The position numbers and the translations under genes were made by a program. Below, piece after piece: positions 18,876 through 27,943 of a stretch of DNA of 64,000 nt. Origin of the DNA: Sphingobacteriia bacterium (GTDB taxonomy: Bacteria; Bacteroidota; Bacteroidia; Bacteroidales; UBA7960). Below the pieces are notes generated by a model. It was not told the DNA's origin. It ran no database searches and saw nothing but the letters and a program-made list of their open reading frames with translations. The stretch's first letter is position 1. Every line of letters starts with the position of its first letter. The stretch is taken from positions 1 to 64,000 of the forward strand of contig JAABRR010000012.1 of assembly GCA_011390785.1 (NCBI GenBank). Reading direction: 5' to 3'.

Positions 18876-19133
18876 TATTATTACTAAGATTATAGAAACT
18901 ACCCTGAGTTATCAGGGACTTTTATTTTGTTTAAGGGTATTTATTTCCTTTTCTGGATTTGAAAAAACTCATTCAAAATAACCGAAAATGAATCTTTGTA
19001 GATGTTTTCCTGGCATCAAAAGTAAATATAATTGTATGTTATGCACTTCCAAATAATCTTAAAAGGGGATGATGGAAATTTAATCATACTTATTATCTAA
19101 TAAGTTTCCGTAAGAAAACCCATGTTTTCATCA
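18876..19133. other. Intergenic region upstream of the efflux operon
   Basis: AT-rich region between the efflux adaptor start and the MITE-like element. It should hold the efflux operon promoter, but I see no convincing promoter, operator or ORF. Confidence 0.4.
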
Positions 19134-19263
19134 AGTGCCTGATAAGAAAGCGTTAAGTGCAAGGCGGGCGAAGACTTAAAAACTGAGAGTCCCGATTAAA
19201 ATAGGGATGATTGTTTTTGAAGGCAAGCCCAATGAAGCAATTGGCGTTTTCTTATCAGGTACT
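19134..19263. repeat. MITE-like element: ~130-bp imperfect palindrome with 22-bp terminal inverted repeats
   Basis: The left end AGTGCCTGATAAGAAAGCG and the right end, read in reverse complement, AGTACCTGATAAGAAAACG are nearly identical. Symmetry continues inward through GGGC and CTT-AAAAAC blocks to a centre TCCC...GGGA. It contains no ORF. The right terminus overlaps the stop codon of the HD phosphohydrolase gene. The size and long terminal repeats fit a miniature inverted-repeat element; no transposase or clear target duplication is seen. Confidence 0.6.
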
Positions 19264-21346
19264 AATTAAGGCTGGGGTATGCTATTCTAATATGAAAAAT
19301 ATGCATCATCCTATTTTTGAAAACTTTTTTGATGGTGGCAATATCACGAAACGTTACATCGGCATTGTCGAACTGGTTTTCGTTTATTTGGGTATCAATA
19401 ATACTATCAACCAGTTGATTAATGGTTTCTTCACTTGGTTTTTTCAGACTCCTTGAGGCAGCTTCAACCGAATCGGCCATCATCAAAACGGCAGTTTCCT
19501 TGCTAAAGGGCTCCGGGCCTTTATATCTGAATATCTCTTTGTCTATTTCCTTATCGGGATTTTTGTTTTGTTCCATTACGTAAAAATAGCGGGTGGTTGT
19601 TGTTCCATGGTGCGTTCTGATAAAATCAATGATATATTCCGGCAGATTATGTTTCCGGGCTTTTTCGATACCTTTTATTACATGAGTAATAATGATTTCA
19701 GCACTTTCGGTGTAGGTAAGTTCATCGTGAGGATTAATTTCTGAATTCTGGTTTTCGATAAAGTATTGCGATTGTTCCATTTTTCCAATATCATGATACA
19801 ATGCCCCGGTGCGTACCATTAAAGAGTTTCCCCCGATAATATTTATGGCTTCTTCTGCCAGGTTGGCTACCTGTAGTGAATGTTGAAAAGTTCCTGGAGC
19901 TTCCATGTTAAGTTCCCTTAGCAGGGGAGAGTTGGTATCAGATAATTCAAGTAGTGAAAAATCAGTGGGTAAACCGGATGTCCTCTCAAAAATAAAAATC
20001 AAAGGATAGGAGAAAAGTGTCAACAACGCGCTTCCGGCAAAGTATAGATAATTGATCGGTTGTATAGCAGTCAATGATCCGGTTTGCGCTAAAATAAGTC
20101 CGGTGAAAACTGTGGAATAAGTTATAAAAATAAGAAATACCGTAAAGAATAATTGAGATCGCCTGCGAAGGCTGGCCATGCTAAGAATGGAAATTATACC
20201 GGCTATGAATTGAAGAAAAACAAATTCAAAGCTTTTGGGCACGAGAAATCCAATTAATATTGTGCTTATAATGTGCACATATAAGGCTAACCTGTTGTCG
20301 AAAAAACTTCTGATGATTATAGGAACGATACAAACCGGAACCAGGTATAGCAGGTTGATATTTACTTTAACAACCTGGCTGGTAAGAAAAATCATAAGGT
20401 AAATGGAAAGCAAGATAACAATCAGTTTTCGCGTGCTGTAAAAAATATGCCTTTTGAAGGCCATTAGAAATAAGCTCAGAACCACCATAGAAATTGCCAC
20501 AAGCATAAATTGCCCTGTCAAAACAAAATAATTGGCCGAAGAACTGCCTAATTGACGAACATATTCTGCTCTGAACGACTCAAGAATAATATATTTTTCG
20601 TCGGTAATAATTTCTCCTTTTGACACAATTTTTTCGCCTTGCTGTATCATTCCCCTGCTTGGTGAAATACGATCCAGAGCCATTGTTTTGGCTCTTTCAT
20701 TAGCATTTTCATCCCAAAATACAGAATGTGTAATAGACCCCTCAAGTACATTTCTTAATAAAATTCGATATTCAGCAATATTTTCCTTTTTCGATAATTC
20801 CTGTGCGATAAACTCAAATGCTTCCTGGATGGTAAAAAACTCATTTGCTTTTCTTACCCTTGCAATATTTCCGTCCAATAGTAAAATTTCCTGCTGGGGT
20901 TCTGCTTTCTCTAAACTTCCTTCCTTAAAAATTACTCCCTTTCTGTAAATAGAATCAAAAATGTTTAGAGCAAGTCTCTTTTTTTGTTGCTTTATTTCTG
21001 AAGAATACTGATTGTCAGTAAATTTATCTTCCCATGTTTTTTCAAAACGACTATTGAGAATTTGAAACTGACGTTCATAAACAAGTGAATCGTAACGGTA
21101 AAAGGGAGTATAGTCATCTAAAACTTCTTTGCGTTCTTGTTCTAACTCCTCTTGTGTTTTTAAAATAGCAAAATTGAAAGGAGCAATTAAATCATCATAC
21201 ATCCATGGGCGGGTTTGCGAAAATTCTCGGTAAAAACCTGTCTCACGTGGGAAAAGCATTAAAATCAAAATGCCACTGATGGCAAATAGGGAGAACCTAA
21301 CCCAATGCGCAAAATTTTCCTGAAACCACTCAATGACTCTCTTCAT
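19262..21346 (-). CDS. 7TM receptor-HD domain phosphohydrolase (PgpH-type c-di-AMP phosphodiesterase)
   Basis: 694 residues: an N-terminal membrane helix, an extracytoplasmic 7TMR-HDED domain (about 45-275), seven membrane helices (about 280-480) and a cytoplasmic HD domain. HD motifs are TFQHSLQVANLAEEA, GALYHDIGKMEQS, the RTHHGTTTTRYFY histidines and MMADSVEAASR. PgpH-type enzymes cleave cyclic di-AMP to pApA and thereby influence osmotic and cell-wall homeostasis. The stop codon lies at the edge of the MITE-like element, so the last codon or two may come from it. It is divergent from the NlpC/P60 gene. Confidence 0.92.
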   Translation of the reverse strand: MKRVIEWFQENFAHWVRFSLFAISGILILMLFPRETGFYREFSQTRPWMYDDLIAPFNFAILKTQEELEQERKEVLDDYTPFYRYDSLVYERQFQILNSRFEKTWEDKFTDNQYSSEIKQQKKRLALNIFDSIYRKGVIFKEGSLEKAEPQQEILLLDGNIARVRKANEFFTIQEAFEFIAQELSKKENIAEYRILLRNVLEGSITHSVFWDENANERAKTMALDRISPSRGMIQQGEKIVSKGEIITDEKYIILESFRAEYVRQLGSSSANYFVLTGQFMLVAISMVVLSLFLMAFKRHIFYSTRKLIVILLSIYLMIFLTSQVVKVNINLLYLVPVCIVPIIIRSFFDNRLALYVHIISTILIGFLVPKSFEFVFLQFIAGIISILSMASLRRRSQLFFTVFLIFITYSTVFTGLILAQTGSLTAIQPINYLYFAGSALLTLFSYPLIFIFERTSGLPTDFSLLELSDTNSPLLRELNMEAPGTFQHSLQVANLAEEAINIIGGNSLMVRTGALYHDIGKMEQSQYFIENQNSEINPHDELTYTESAEIIITHVIKGIEKARKHNLPEYIIDFIRTHHGTTTTRYFYVMEQNKNPDKEIDKEIFRYKGPEPFSKETAVLMMADSVEAASRSLKKPSEETINQLVDSIIDTQINENQFDNADVTFRDIATIKKVFKNRMMHIFHIRIAYPSLN

Positions 21347-21623
21347 TTTTTCTTTTGAGATTTACTTTTTCTTAAATAATTTTTGCACCAAAATGATTTA
21401 AAACTTATTTGATTACAAAATTTTTCTTCGTCGTAAATACGAATTTACGGTTTTTTTATTATTGAGGTTTCCTAAAGTTACTCAGATTGAGAAGTGCAAC
21501 TTATTTAAATAAGAATATTATTTCAGTTATCAGAGATATGTTCAACTTATTGTTATTTATTCGCTGACTTTTTAACTTATAACAATGTTTCTTTTTATTA
21601 AATTTACCATCAAAACTTAAACT

Positions 21624-22403
21624 ATGGAACATGCTATCAGTCTATTAAGTGTTATTCCGGTAAGATCAGTTGCAGACGACCGCAGCGAACAGGTTACTCA
21701 ACTTCTTTTCGGAGAATTGGTTCATATTCTGGAACAAAAAGGAAATTGGTTATTTATTCAGGTTTTGGCTGATAGTTATCAGGGTTGGGTTTCATCAGGT
21801 CAACTAACCAAAATCAGTGAAGTTTTGTTTCACGATTTAAGTAATCAAAAATATTGGGTTAGCAATGATCTGGTTCAGATTATTCATAATAAGACCGCAA
21901 ATTTTAGGATGCTTCTCTCTGGCGGAAGTACCTTTTATAATTGTGCCAGTAATCAATTCACTTTGCTCGATCAAGAATGGGAATATATGGGTGGGATGCA
22001 ACCGGTAAGTAGTTTTCAACCCGCTGATATTATTGGTAATGCATTACTTTTTTTACATTCACCTTACCAGTGGGGCGGAAAGTCTGCATTTGGTATTGAT
22101 TGTTCGGGCTTTACACAATTGGTTTTTAAAATGTCGGGGGTAATAATCCATCGGGATGCATCGCAACAAGCTCGACAGGGTGATGTTGTAAACCTCCTGC
22201 CCGAAGCCCAACCCGGAGATTTGCTGTTTTTCGATAATGAAGAAGGTGAGATTATTCATACAGGCATACTATTGCCAGATTCAAAAATTATTCATGCGCA
22301 TCAGAAAGTTCGTATAGATATTGTTGACCACCAAGGTATTTTCAATAAAGAATCAGGAAAATACAGCCATAAACTTAGAATTATTAAACGAATTGGGGGT
22401 TGA
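21624..22403 (+). CDS. NlpC/P60 (C40) cysteine peptidase with N-terminal SH3 domains
   Basis: 259 residues without an obvious signal peptide. The N-terminal half has SH3b-like strands (GELVHILEQKGNWLFIQV, YQGWVSSGQL). The C-terminal half is a C40 peptidase with the catalytic cysteine in GIDCSGFTQLVF, the histidine in IIHTGILLP and a third polar residue in HAHQKVRI. It resembles dipeptidyl-peptidase VI / YkfC-type enzymes, which cut gamma-D-Glu-diamino acid bonds in murein peptides, so a role in cytoplasmic or periplasmic peptidoglycan recycling is likely. Confidence 0.9.
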   Translation: MEHAISLLSVIPVRSVADDRSEQVTQLLFGELVHILEQKGNWLFIQVLADSYQGWVSSGQLTKISEVLFHDLSNQKYWVSNDLVQIIHNKTANFRMLLSGGSTFYNCASNQFTLLDQEWEYMGGMQPVSSFQPADIIGNALLFLHSPYQWGGKSAFGIDCSGFTQLVFKMSGVIIHRDASQQARQGDVVNLLPEAQPGDLLFFDNEEGEIIHTGILLPDSKIIHAHQKVRIDIVDHQGIFNKESGKYSHKLRIIKRIGG

Positions 22404-22500
22404 TTTTGGCCTGTTTTTTTATGATTTATTTTTCCTTCCTGTATTTTCTTCCTTTCTTAAAAAAACAGTTGTTATTTAAACAATATTTCTCCCGGATTTA

Positions 22501-22533
22501 TTTGTTTAACAAAGGATAAATTTTGTACCTTTG
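22501..22533 (+). promoter_or_regulatory. Promoter of thrS-infC-rpmI-rplT (TTTG-N21-TACCTTTG)
   Basis: TTTG at 22501-22504 and TACCTTTG at 22526-22533 are 21 bases apart. Transcription would start near 22540, about 20 bases before the thrS ATG, so there is no room for a T-box or long attenuator. Confidence 0.75.
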
Positions 22534-22558
22534 CACCCTTGAAAATTAATCTATTGTG

Positions 22559-24496
22559 ATGATAAATATAACACTTCCCGATAAATCAAACAGGCAATAT
22601 CCAGAAGGAGTAACTGGCTTGGAAATAGCTAAAAGTATTAGTGAAGGACTGGCCCGTAATGTACTTTCAATAAGTGTTAATGGGGAAGTATGGGATTTGA
22701 ACCGCCCCATAAAAGAAGATTCGCTTATTAAGCTCAATACATGGAACGATAAGGAAGGTAAGGCAACCATGTGGCATTCATCTGCCCATTTAATGGCTGA
22801 AGCTATTGAAACCCTTTATCCCGGAACAAAGTTTGGAATTGGTCCGGATGTAGAAAATGGATTTTATTACGATATAGATCTCGGAGATAAAACAATATCG
22901 AGCAACGATTTCGAAAAAATTGAACATAAAATGCTTGAATTGGCCCGACATAAACAGGAGTTTAAGCGAAGAGAAATCTCTAAAAGTGAAGCAGTAGATT
23001 TTTTCACTGAAAAGGGAGACGAATATAAGATTGATTTGCTTCAGGATCTTGATGATGGCACCATCTCCTTTTACGAATCGGGCAATTTCACAGATCTTTG
23101 TCGAGGTCCTCATTTGCCTGATACCAGTCCCATAAAGGCGGTTAAACTGCTAAGTATTGCAGGAGCATATTGGCGTGGTGATGAATCCCGTAAACAACTT
23201 ACAAGAGTATATGGTATTACATTTCCTAAACAAAAGGAATTAACCGAGTACCTGGAACTTTTAGAAGAAGCCAAAAAGCGTGATCATCGTAAAATTGGGA
23301 AGGAAATGGAATTATTTGCCTTCTCTCCCAGCGTTGGACAGGGTTTACCACTGTGGTTACCCAAAGGAGCCATGCTTCGCGAGAATCTTGAGAAATTTTT
23401 AAAAAATGTACAGCGTAAAGCAGGCTACTTGCCTGTTATTACTCCACACATAGGTAATAAAAATCTTTACATTACCAGTGGGCACTATGAAAAGTATGGA
23501 AAAGACTCGTTTCAACCTATTCATACACCTGCTGAAGGAGAAGAATTTCTTCTCAAACCTATGAATTGTCCGCATCATTGCGAAATATATAAGACTAAAC
23601 AATATTCTTATAAAGATCTACCCGTACGTTTAGCCGAATTTGGTACTGTTTATCGATACGAACAAAGTGGTGAATTGCACGGTTTAACGCGTGTACGTGG
23701 CTTTACACAGGATGATGCACATATTTTCTGTCGACCTGACCAGGTAAAAGAAGAGTTCCTGAAGGTTATGGATATTATATTGTATATTTTCAAAGCACTC
23801 GATTTTAAAGATTACAGCGTGCAGATCTCTTTGCGTGATCCGGAAAATATGGAAAAATATATAGGAACAGAAGAAAATTGGGAAAAAGCTGAGAAAGCCA
23901 TTATTGAAGCTGTAGAAGAAAAGGGTATTGAAGCCGAAGTTGAAACCGGAGAAGCTGCTTTTTATGGCCCCAAACTCGATTTTATGGTTAAAGACGCTTT
24001 GGGCCGTAAGTGGCAACTGGGTACTATCCAGGTAGATTATAATCTGCCCGACCGGTTTGAATTGGAATATACCGGTAGCGATAATCAGAAGCACAGGCCT
24101 GTAATGATACACCGGGCACCATTCGGTTCAATGGAAAGATTTGTTGCCGTACTTATTGAACATTGTGCCGGAAACTTTCCTTTATGGCTTACTCCTGAAC
24201 AGGCTATCGTATTGCCAATCAGTGAGAAATATGAAGAATATGCAAAAAAAGTCTTAACTTTGCTCAATAATGCCGATATAAAAACTATAATTGATGAGCG
24301 GAGTGAGAAAACCGGAAAAAAAATCAGGGACGCCGAGACCAGAAAAATCCCCTTTATGATTATTGTTGGAGAAAAAGAAGAAACAGAAGGGACGCTTTCA
24401 GTAAGAAAGCATGGAGAAGGTGATTTAGGAACCTTTAAACCAGAAGAGTTTTTAAAACTGGTTAACAACGAAATTAATGAGCTTTTAGCTTTTTAA
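22559..24496 (+). CDS. thrS: Threonine--tRNA ligase
   Basis: 645 residues from the ATG at 22559; the ORF track uses the GTG one codon earlier. The start MINITLPD aligns with the usual MIKIT-type start of the TGS domain. Then come the editing domain ([25 protein letters not shown]), the class II catalytic core ([14 protein letters not shown] with the zinc cysteine, [32 protein letters not shown]) and the anticodon-binding domain. It charges tRNA-Thr. First gene of the translation operon, 57 bases before the proposed infC start. Confidence 0.97.
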   Translation: MINITLPDKSNRQYPEGVTGLEIAKSISEGLARNVLSISVNGEVWDLNRPIKEDSLIKLNTWNDKEGKATMWHSSAHLMAEAIETLYPGTKFGIGPDVENGFYYDIDLGDKTISSNDFEKIEHKMLELARHKQEFKRREISKSEAVDFFTEKGDEYKIDLLQDLDDGTISFYESGNFTDLCRGPHLPDTSPIKAVKLLSIAGAYWRGDESRKQLTRVYGITFPKQKELTEYLELLEEAKKRDHRKIGKEMELFAFSPSVGQGLPLWLPKGAMLRENLEKFLKNVQRKAGYLPVITPHIGNKNLYITSGHYEKYGKDSFQPIHTPAEGEEFLLKPMNCPHHCEIYKTKQYSYKDLPVRLAEFGTVYRYEQSGELHGLTRVRGFTQDDAHIFCRPDQVKEEFLKVMDIILYIFKALDFKDYSVQISLRDPENMEKYIGTEENWEKAEKAIIEAVEEKGIEAEVETGEAAFYGPKLDFMVKDALGRKWQLGTIQVDYNLPDRFELEYTGSDNQKHRPVMIHRAPFGSMERFVAVLIEHCAGNFPLWLTPEQAIVLPISEKYEEYAKKVLTLLNNADIKTIIDERSEKTGKKIRDAETRKIPFMIIVGEKEETEGTLSVRKHGEGDLGTFKPEEFLKLVNNEINELLAF

Positions 24497-24538
24497 AATA
24501 CCACAGCTTAATTTAAAAAATTTAGTATTCACAAAAGT

Positions 24539-24556
24539 AAGGAGGAACCAAGTATA
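24539..24556 (+). promoter_or_regulatory. Strong Shine-Dalgarno AAGGAGG and AUA start codon of infC
   Basis: AAGGAGG at 24539-24545 is a perfect anti-SD complement, and the ATA at 24554 follows eight bases after it. There is no in-frame ATG, GTG or TTG between the in-frame TAA at 24509 and the internal ATG at 24665 that would give a full IF-3 N-terminal domain. Confidence 0.7.
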
Positions 24557-25111
24557 GCAACACCTTATAAACCAAGACCTAAGAGAGGTTTTGTAAAACC
24601 GGAAGACCCTCATAATATTAATGAAAAAATTAAAGCCCCAGTAGTTAGGGTTGTTGGGGACGAAATGGAACCGGCTATATTGCCCGTAAAAGAAGCATTA
24701 GTTTTAGCTGAAGAGCGGGGACTCGATTTGGTGGAAATAGCACCAACTGCCAATCCTCCCGTTTGTAAAATCCTTGATTACAAAAAGTTTCTTTACGAAC
24801 AAAAAAAGAAGCAAAAGGAAGTTAAGGCAAATGCAGCTAAAATTGTGGTTAAAGAAATCAGGCTTGGTCCAAACACCGATGACCATGATTTTAACTTCAA
24901 GCTCAAACATGCTCAACGATTTCTTGAAGATGGAACAAAAATTAAGGTGTATGTTTTTTTTAAAGGTCGTTCAATTGTTTATAAAGAACAGGGCGAAGTT
25001 GTGTTATTAAGATTTGCTCAGGAGTTGGAAGAAATTGGTAAAGTTGAGCAAATGCCCAAACTCGAAGGCAAAAGAATGATTATGTTTCTTTCTCCCAAGA
25101 AGAAAAAGTAA
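24554..25111 (+). CDS. infC: Translation initiation factor IF-3 (probable AUA start)
   Basis: Binds the 30S subunit and enforces correct start-codon selection. The ORF track begins at the internal Met at 24665 and misses the N-terminus: the frame upstream encodes [16 protein letters not shown], the conserved first strand and helix of IF-3. Starting at the ATA after a perfect SD gives [12 protein letters not shown]... and 185 residues, normal for the family. The C-domain is seen in [26 protein letters not shown] and [18 protein letters not shown] rare start codon lets IF-3 repress its own synthesis, as known for the AUU of E. coli infC. Confidence 0.93.
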   Translation: MATPYKPRPKRGFVKPEDPHNINEKIKAPVVRVVGDEMEPAILPVKEALVLAEERGLDLVEIAPTANPPVCKILDYKKFLYEQKKKQKEVKANAAKIVVKEIRLGPNTDDHDFNFKLKHAQRFLEDGTKIKVYVFFKGRSIVYKEQGEVVLLRFAQELEEIGKVEQMPKLEGKRMIMFLSPKKKK

Positions 25112-25154
25112 TATTTGTTTATTTTTTATTTATTAACCATAATTTTTAATTGCA

Positions 25155-25349
25155 ATGCCCAAAGTAAAAACTAAATCCGCAGCCAAAAAGCGTTTTACGC
25201 TTACCGGAACTGGTAAAGTTAAGCGTAAGCACGCTTATAAAAGCCATATCCTTACTAAAAAAACAAAGAAGAGGAAAAGGAATCTTACCAAAACCGGTCT
25301 TATACATTCAAGTGATGAAAAAAATGTTTTAGCAATGCTAAATATTTAG
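25155..25349 (+). CDS. rpmI: 50S ribosomal protein L35
   Basis: 64 residues, highly basic, with the L35 pattern [31 protein letters not shown]. It is a component of the large subunit. It sits in the standard infC-rpmI-rplT order. Its last codons and stop form the palindrome GCTAAATATTTAGC. Confidence 0.97.
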   Translation: MPKVKTKSAAKKRFTLTGTGKVKRKHAYKSHILTKKTKKRKRNLTKTGLIHSSDEKNVLAMLNI

Positions 25350-25392
25350 CAAAGAAAAACTCCCAGTAAACAAATTGTTAAATCTTTGTTTA
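25337..25392 (+). promoter_or_regulatory. Possible leader hairpins between rpmI and rplT
   Basis: GCTAAATATTTAGC covers the rpmI stop, and TAAACAAA (25367-25374) pairs with TTTGTTTA (25385-25392). The 102-base spacer could be an L20 autoregulatory site, as known in other bacteria, but that is inference. Confidence 0.3.
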
Positions 25393-25451
25393 GCCTGAAA
25401 AGTCTTTTCCATATTTGGTAAAGCGCTAAACGAAATTAAATCTTAAAACAA

Positions 25452-25799
25452 ATGCCCAGATCAGTAAATAATGTCGCCTCAAGGCGTAGAAGAAAAAAAA
25501 TACTAAAACTAACCAGAGGTTATTTTGGTGCAAGAAAAAATGTTTGGACAGCAGCCAAGAATACCTGGGAAAAAGGCCAGGGTTATGCTTATCGTGACAG
25601 ACGTACCAAAAAGAGAAATTTCAGAAAACTCTGGATTCTGCGAATCAACGCGGCTGTTAGAATGTATGGCTTAAGCTATTCAAAATTTATGGGTGATCTC
25701 AGTAAAGCCGATGTTCAAATAAACCGTAAAGTTCTTGCCGACCTGGCAATGAATAATCCGGAAGCTTTTAAAGCGATTGTAGAGAAAGTAAAAAAATAA
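25452..25799 (+). CDS. rplT: 50S ribosomal protein L20
   Basis: 115 residues: [32 protein letters not shown] at the N-terminus, [20 protein letters not shown] in the globular part. It binds 23S rRNA early in 50S assembly and in many bacteria represses its own operon. Last gene of the operon, closed by the strong bidirectional terminator. Confidence 0.97.
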   Translation: MPRSVNNVASRRRRKKILKLTRGYFGARKNVWTAAKNTWEKGQGYAYRDRRTKKRNFRKLWILRINAAVRMYGLSYSKFMGDLSKADVQINRKVLADLAMNNPEAFKAIVEKVKK

Positions 25800-25818
25800 A
25801 CCAAATATATTTTAAATG

Positions 25819-25853
25819 AAAAGGGTTGACTTTTTAAAAGTCAACCCTTTTTT
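25819..25853 (+). terminator. Bidirectional terminator after rplT, overlapping the end of the hydrolase gene
   Basis: AAAAGGGTTGACTTTT and its exact complement form a 16-bp arm pair flanked by A- and T-runs. The stop codon of the minus-strand hydrolase (TGA at 25843-25841) lies inside the right arm, so the hairpin serves both convergent genes. Confidence 0.9.
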
Positions 25854-26773
25854 AGTTTTTCATCCATCCAGTTTAGAATGATTTCATAGGTTTGCATCTT
25901 CACAGGTTCCTTTTCATTTAGGAGTTCATGACGACCTTCCAGAAGCTTAATTTGAGTGTTGAAAAACCCCTGGTCAAGGTACTTTTGACATAGAACTGAA
26001 GGATCCTTACCAAAATTCCCTACCGGATCTTGTTTCCCGGAAATAATAAGAGTGTTGAAATTTTTTCTAAATCGTAATTGTTTTTCACATTTCAGCATCT
26101 GTAGAGTTCCTTGCAATAGGTTTTTATAAAAGCCTAAAGATAAACTAAAGCCACAAAGGGGATCATTTATGTATTTTTCTACTTCTTCATTATTGGATGT
26201 TAACCAATCGAATCTTGTAGTGGTATTTTTGAGAGCCTTATTAAAAGTTTTGTAAAAAAAATCGTTTAACCATGGATTTTTATGGGTGTCTTTCTTAAAC
26301 ACTTTGAATGCTTTTACCAAAAAAAGAGAAGATTTAAGTCTTGCTGTATCCGGATTGCTGGTTCCTGAAACAATCATTCCTTTAAAATACATTGGGAAAG
26401 TAGCATTGTAATACCTGGCCATTATAGAACCCATACTATGGCCCATTAAAAATACAGGTACTGATGGATGCGTTTTTCTGATATTTTTGTTTATTCCATG
26501 AATAACGTCCAGCATATCGTCCCATCCATTGTGCCATTTTAAATGTCCGGTATTTTCAAAAGAGTCTGCTGTTTTGCCGTGAGCCGGATGATCATGAAGA
26601 TAAATTCCATAACCTTTATTACATAGGTGTCTGGCAAAATCAAAGTATCTTTCGCTATGCTCTGCCAAACCATGATTAATTTGGACAATTGCTACAGGAG
26701 GTGTTAACGGCATAAATGTAGTTACGAATACATTAAAACCCTTAATAGAAACTAACTTACTGTTTTCGGTCAT
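25841..26773 (-). CDS. Alpha/beta hydrolase, lysophospholipase / monoacylglycerol lipase-like
   Basis: 310 residues of the serine aminopeptidase S33 / Hydrolase_4 type. The nucleophile elbow is GHSMGS (in FLMGHSMGSIMARYY), the oxyanion region QINHGLAEHSERYFD and the Asp/His ends of the triad lie in SGKQDPVG and EGRHELLNE. Relatives release fatty acids from lysophospholipids or monoacylglycerols. There is no signal peptide. Monocistronic; its last codons KKG-stop are part of the shared terminator. Confidence 0.9.
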   Translation of the reverse strand: MTENSKLVSIKGFNVFVTTFMPLTPPVAIVQINHGLAEHSERYFDFARHLCNKGYGIYLHDHPAHGKTADSFENTGHLKWHNGWDDMLDVIHGINKNIRKTHPSVPVFLMGHSMGSIMARYYNATFPMYFKGMIVSGTSNPDTARLKSSLFLVKAFKVFKKDTHKNPWLNDFFYKTFNKALKNTTTRFDWLTSNNEEVEKYINDPLCGFSLSLGFYKNLLQGTLQMLKCEKQLRFRKNFNTLIISGKQDPVGNFGKDPSVLCQKYLDQGFFNTQIKLLEGRHELLNEKEPVKMQTYEIILNWMDEKLKKG

Positions 26774-26820
26774 GGCATTTGATTTATTGAGTTGGGTGAT
26801 TTGAAAAGGTATGGGTATAC

Positions 26821-26848
26821 AAAAAAAGCCTTACATTGTAAGGCTTTT
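26821..26848 (-). terminator. Terminator of the cold-shock gene
   Basis: AAAAGCCTTACA and TGTAAGGCTTTT form a 12-bp perfect stem; read on the minus strand it ends in a run of seven Ts. It lies about 30 bases past the cold-shock stop codon. Confidence 0.85.
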
Positions 26849-26877
26849 AGTCATAAATGAGCAATACTGTCATGCAT

Positions 26878-27069
26878 TCAGGCCAGCCTTACATTTACTG
26901 CATTTAGTCCTTTTTTACCTTCTTTGAGGTCAAAAGTTACTTCGTCGTTTTCGCGGATCTCGTCGACCAGCCCGGTAGCATGTACGAAGTATTCTTTGTC
27001 TGTTTCATTTTCTTTAATGAATCCAAAACCTTTGGTTTGATTAAAAAATTTTACTGTTCCGTTACTCAT
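26878..27069 (-). CDS. Cold-shock domain protein (CspA family)
   Basis: 63 residues, a single OB-fold. RNP1-like KGFGFIKE and RNP2-like EYFVHATGL, the latter with FVHA in place of the usual VFVH, bind single-stranded RNA or DNA. The protein melts RNA structure in the cytoplasm. It has its own -7 box and terminator, so it is monocistronic. The leader is only about 30 bases, unlike the long thermosensing leader of E. coli cspA. Confidence 0.95.
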   Translation of the reverse strand: MSNGTVKFFNQTKGFGFIKENETDKEYFVHATGLVDEIRENDEVTFDLKEGKKGLNAVNVRLA

Positions 27070-27105
27070 GATAATAAAAAATAAGAAATAAAATAAATTA
27101 CTTCA

Positions 27106-27113
27106 CAAAGATA
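27106..27113 (-). promoter_or_regulatory. -7 box TATCTTTG of the cold-shock gene
   Basis: A perfect TAnnTTTG on the minus strand, 37 bases upstream of the ATG. No clear -33 TTG at the usual distance. Confidence 0.45.
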
Positions 27114-27188
27114 ACATATTTCCTAAATAAAAATACTGGAAGATAAAATAACACATACCGGAAATAAATTCATTTATAGAACTAATTT

Positions 27189-27686
27189 TTAGTGACCATC
27201 AGTGCCGTTATGAACATGCTTATGATCTAATTCTTCGGGGCTGGCATCTCTGGTTTTTAGAATTTCTCCCTTAAAATGAAGGTCATGTCCAGCAAGTGGG
27301 TGATTAAAATCCATTTTAACCTTTTCGTCCATAATTTCGATAACAACACCTTGTAATGGTTGTCCGTTCTGATCTCTCATGGGTATAGTATTGCCAACCA
27401 CAAGCAGATCGTCTGCTTCTTTTCCGTCCACAACAAATATGTTGCGTGGAAGATCAACCACGGCAGTAGGATCAGTTGGACCATAAGCATTTTCGGAATT
27501 TATTAAAAAATCAAAGTTATCTCCAATTCCAAGGGGTACAATATGATCTTCGAATTCATTGATCAGGTTACCAACACCAAAAAGAAATTCAGCTGGATTT
27601 TCTTTATCTGCTATTTCTATTACTTCCCCCTGGGGGCTGCCTGAACGCAATTCGTAAGATAATGTAATGACTTTGGGTGTACTCAT
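27189..27686 (-). CDS. FKBP-type peptidyl-prolyl isomerase, SlyD-like
   Basis: 165 residues: FKBP strands around an inserted flap (LINEFEDHIVPLGIGDNFDFLI, then NSENAYGPTDP), and DFNHPLAGHDLHFKGEI, the SlyD signature. It catalyses cis-trans isomerisation at proline and acts as a folding chaperone in the cytoplasm. The C-terminus is a short histidine-rich tail (DHKHVHNGTDGH), a reduced form of the metal-binding tail of E. coli SlyD. It has its own promoter. Confidence 0.93.
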   Translation of the reverse strand: MSTPKVITLSYELRSGSPQGEVIEIADKENPAEFLFGVGNLINEFEDHIVPLGIGDNFDFLINSENAYGPTDPTAVVDLPRNIFVVDGKEADDLLVVGNTIPMRDQNGQPLQGVVIEIMDEKVKMDFNHPLAGHDLHFKGEILKTRDASPEELDHKHVHNGTDGH

Positions 27687-27764
27687 AATAAATTTTATTT
27701 GGTTAAAAAAAATGGTTTGTACTCAATAAAAACATGAGCAACAAACCCTATATTGAAACTTTTG

Positions 27765-27796
27765 CAAATTTAAGACAAAAAATGCAGATTATCAAA
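27765..27796 (-). promoter_or_regulatory. Promoter of the SlyD-like gene (TTTG-N20-TAAATTTG)
   Basis: On the minus strand TTTG (27796-27793) and TAAATTTG (27772-27765) are 20 bases apart, about 80 bases upstream of the ATG. Confidence 0.65.
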
Positions 27797-27872
27797 TTTT
27801 TAGCGCCATTTGTGTAACAGTTTAGCCGGTTAAGTAAGAAAATAAAAAGAGTAATTTTTTTTTAATTCTTGT

Positions 27873-27903
27873 TTTGTCTCTTTATAATAAATACGTATCT
27901 TTG
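27873..27903 (+). promoter_or_regulatory. Promoter of rpmG-DUF4295 (TTTG-N19-TATCTTTG)
   Basis: TTTG at 27873-27876 and TATCTTTG at 27896-27903 with 19 bases between. The predicted start lies about 35 bases before the rpmG ATG and rules out the earlier ORF-track start at 27869. Confidence 0.75.
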
Positions 27904-27943
27904 CGCTCCTGAAAATAAACCATCAAAATTAGTTCGAAGTAAA

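Noticed and set aside
19134-19263. Integron attC site
   Set aside because: GTTAAGT matches the GTTRRRY core, but the required RYYYAAC...GTTRRRY arrangement at the two ends is absent and no integrase or cassette array is present; a MITE-like element fits better.
24665-25111. infC starting at the ATG given in the ORF track
   Set aside because: It would remove the conserved N-terminal [16 protein letters not shown] sequence of IF-3, and no Shine-Dalgarno precedes it.
27869-27943. N-terminal extension of L33 in the ORF track
   Set aside because: It contains the promoter of the gene; L33 starts at [11 protein letters not shown].
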